This document shows, piece by piece, positions 5,767 to 6,662 of a DNA stretch of 6,662 nucleotides. The notes under the pieces are model-generated. The model did not search any database. It was not told the DNA's origin and saw only the letters and a program-made list of their open reading frames with translations. The stretch's first letter is position 1; the number at the start of each line of letters is the position of its first letter. The translations under genes were made by a program, and so were the position numbers. The stretch covers positions 1 through 6,662 of the forward strand of contig JAIUYC010000219.1 of NCBI GenBank assembly GCA_020216575.1. Reading direction: 5' to 3'. Source of the stretch: Coleofasciculus sp. S288 (GTDB lineage Bacteria; Cyanobacteriota; Cyanobacteriia; Cyanobacteriales; Coleofasciculaceae).

Positions 5767-6606
5767 CTACGCTTTGTCAATATTCGGTCTGCCCTCAACA
5801 TCGATATCTAGTTCTTCGTGACGCACCGTTTCTGTTGCCTCTACAGTTTCGCGTTCAACTTCTTTGCGGATGTTAACTTCTTCACGCACGAAGGCTTTCT
5901 TCTCAATGTCAGCCGTTTCTTCGTAGACTTCCATGCGGGCAACTTCCCCTTCGGTGAAGTCGGTAGCCCCAGGAGTCACTTCTCTGGTATCGGTAGGGGT
6001 AGTACGTTCAATAATGACCCGCTCTTTTTCCACTGGAACTGAAACTTGTGCCGTCTCAGTTTCAACGTGTTTGCCAACTGCAACTTCACCCGTCTTCATG
6101 CGGTTTTTGGTCGCAATCACCCGTTCTTCATACAACTTTAGCTTTTGAGGATTCCCCTCATTGGCACGGTAGAGAGAAGTATCATAATCGTAGTTGTAGG
6201 TGTTGTGATCATAGGCGGGTCGAGTAGGGGTTGTACCAGCCGCAGCAACGGTTGGTCGAAAGAACCCTCTGATCTGTTCTTCATAGTGGTAATCGACGGT
6301 CATGTCGTCACGATACTCAGGCATGCTTTCTACTTGTTCTTTTGTCATGCCTGTAACGTAAATGCGGTTCCGATCATAATCGACTCGCGCACTTCCGATT
6401 GGGACTAAAACTTTCTTCCCAAAAACCCAAAATCCCGTATCAACGACGAAATATCTGAAACTACCAGAATCATCGACCAGAATGTCATGAACAGAGCCAA
6501 CCTTTTCGTCATTTTCAGAGTAGACATCATAGTGTTTGATATCATCACCCCCGAAAATATCCTGCCGATAATTGGGATAAGCATCTGCAAGCTTTAAAAG
6601 AGCCAT
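5767..6606 (-). CDS. PRC-barrel and DUF2382 (YsnF/AvaK) stress protein
   Basis: A 279-aa protein without signal peptide or membrane segment, so probably cytoplasmic. Residues 22-98 are a typical PRC-barrel (HYDVYSENDEKVGSVHDILVD, FRYFVVDTG, KVLVPIGSARVD, RIYVTGMTKEQVESMPEY). Residues 101-154 are a Tyr/Asn-rich linker. Residues 155-268 are a full DUF2382 domain with both halves: LYEERVIATKNRMKTGEV, KHVETE, PVEKERVIIE, then EGEVARMEVYEE, FVREEVNIRKEVE and HEELDIDVEG. The sequence is highly charged and has no cysteine. An excellent Shine-Dalgarno, AAGGAGG (6618-6624 on the minus strand), lies 11 bases before the ATG. This architecture is common in cyanobacteria and other stress-tolerant bacteria and is named for Bacillus YsnF and the Anabaena akinete protein AvaK; its biochemical function is not established. 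The domain call is secure, the role is not. Confidence 0.93.
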   Translation of the reverse strand: MALLKLADAYPNYRQDIFGGDDIKHYDVYSENDEKVGSVHDILVDDSGSFRYFVVDTGFWVFGKKVLVPIGSARVDYDRNRIYVTGMTKEQVESMPEYRDDMTVDYHYEEQIRGFFRPTVAAAGTTPTRPAYDHNTYNYDYDTSLYRANEGNPQKLKLYEERVIATKNRMKTGEVAVGKHVETETAQVSVPVEKERVIIERTTPTDTREVTPGATDFTEGEVARMEVYEETADIEKKAFVREEVNIRKEVERETVEATETVRHEELDIDVEGRPNIDKA

Positions 6607-6617
6607 GTGATGAATTG

Positions 6618-6624
6618 CCTCCTT
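6618..6624 (-). promoter_or_regulatory. Strong Shine-Dalgarno for the 279-aa gene
   Basis: The minus strand reads AAGGAGG here, 11 bases before the start codon at 6606. It is the strongest ribosome-binding site in the window and suggests high translation of this stress-type protein relative to the next gene. Confidence 0.8.
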
Positions 6625-6662
6625 CGAGTTTTGGTTAAACTGATTTACTTCTTACAATAGAG

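Overview
The window looks like a cyanobacterial chromosome segment. Four things point there: five perfect copies of the GCGATCGC octamer (HIP1, a hallmark of many cyanobacterial genomes) in under 7 kb, a LeuC whose C-terminal [12 protein letters not shown] motif is the form I associate with cyanobacteria, two PRC-barrel/DUF2382 (YsnF/AvaK-type) proteins, and moderate base composition with AT-rich spacers. I cannot name the genus.

Layout, left to right. 1-219 is a leader with two tandem 25-bp repeats, each carrying a short dyad. 220-1278 (+) encodes a 352-aa protein with a disordered acidic N-terminus, a glycine-zipper membrane segment and a long LEA/apolipoprotein-like helical region with an 18-residue period. 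The spacer 1279-1486 holds a long near-perfect hairpin. 1487-1870 (-) encodes a small exported protein. 1950-3353 (-) is leuC, the one gene with a secure enzymatic assignment. 3619-4377 (+) is a Cys-rich predicted lipoprotein, divergent from leuC. A spacer follows with a classic rho-independent terminator at 4596-4636. 4655-5602 (-) and 5767-6606 (-) are consecutive same-strand genes for DUF2382 proteins with N-terminal PRC-barrel or PRC-like domains, separated by a 164-bp spacer with two stem-loops.

How the genes relate. leuC provides the large subunit of isopropylmalate isomerase for leucine synthesis; leuD is not in the window. The other genes look like envelope or stress-response functions. 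The small exported protein and the C-terminal half of the lipoprotein share what appears to be the same uncharacterised domain, so leuC is flanked by two paralogous exported domains. The LEA-like protein, by composition, and the two DUF2382 proteins, by family (YsnF is a Bacillus general stress protein and AvaK an akinete marker), fit desiccation, osmotic or dormancy responses. All three also share a short motif of the form Pxx[KR]E[RK][VL][VI]I[KE]. A joint stress role is inference.

I see no CRISPR array, tRNA, rRNA, complete insertion sequence or phage gene. The most novel content is the paralogous domain pair, the 18-residue-period protein with its repeat-containing leader, and the unassigned C-terminal domain of the 315-aa DUF2382 protein.
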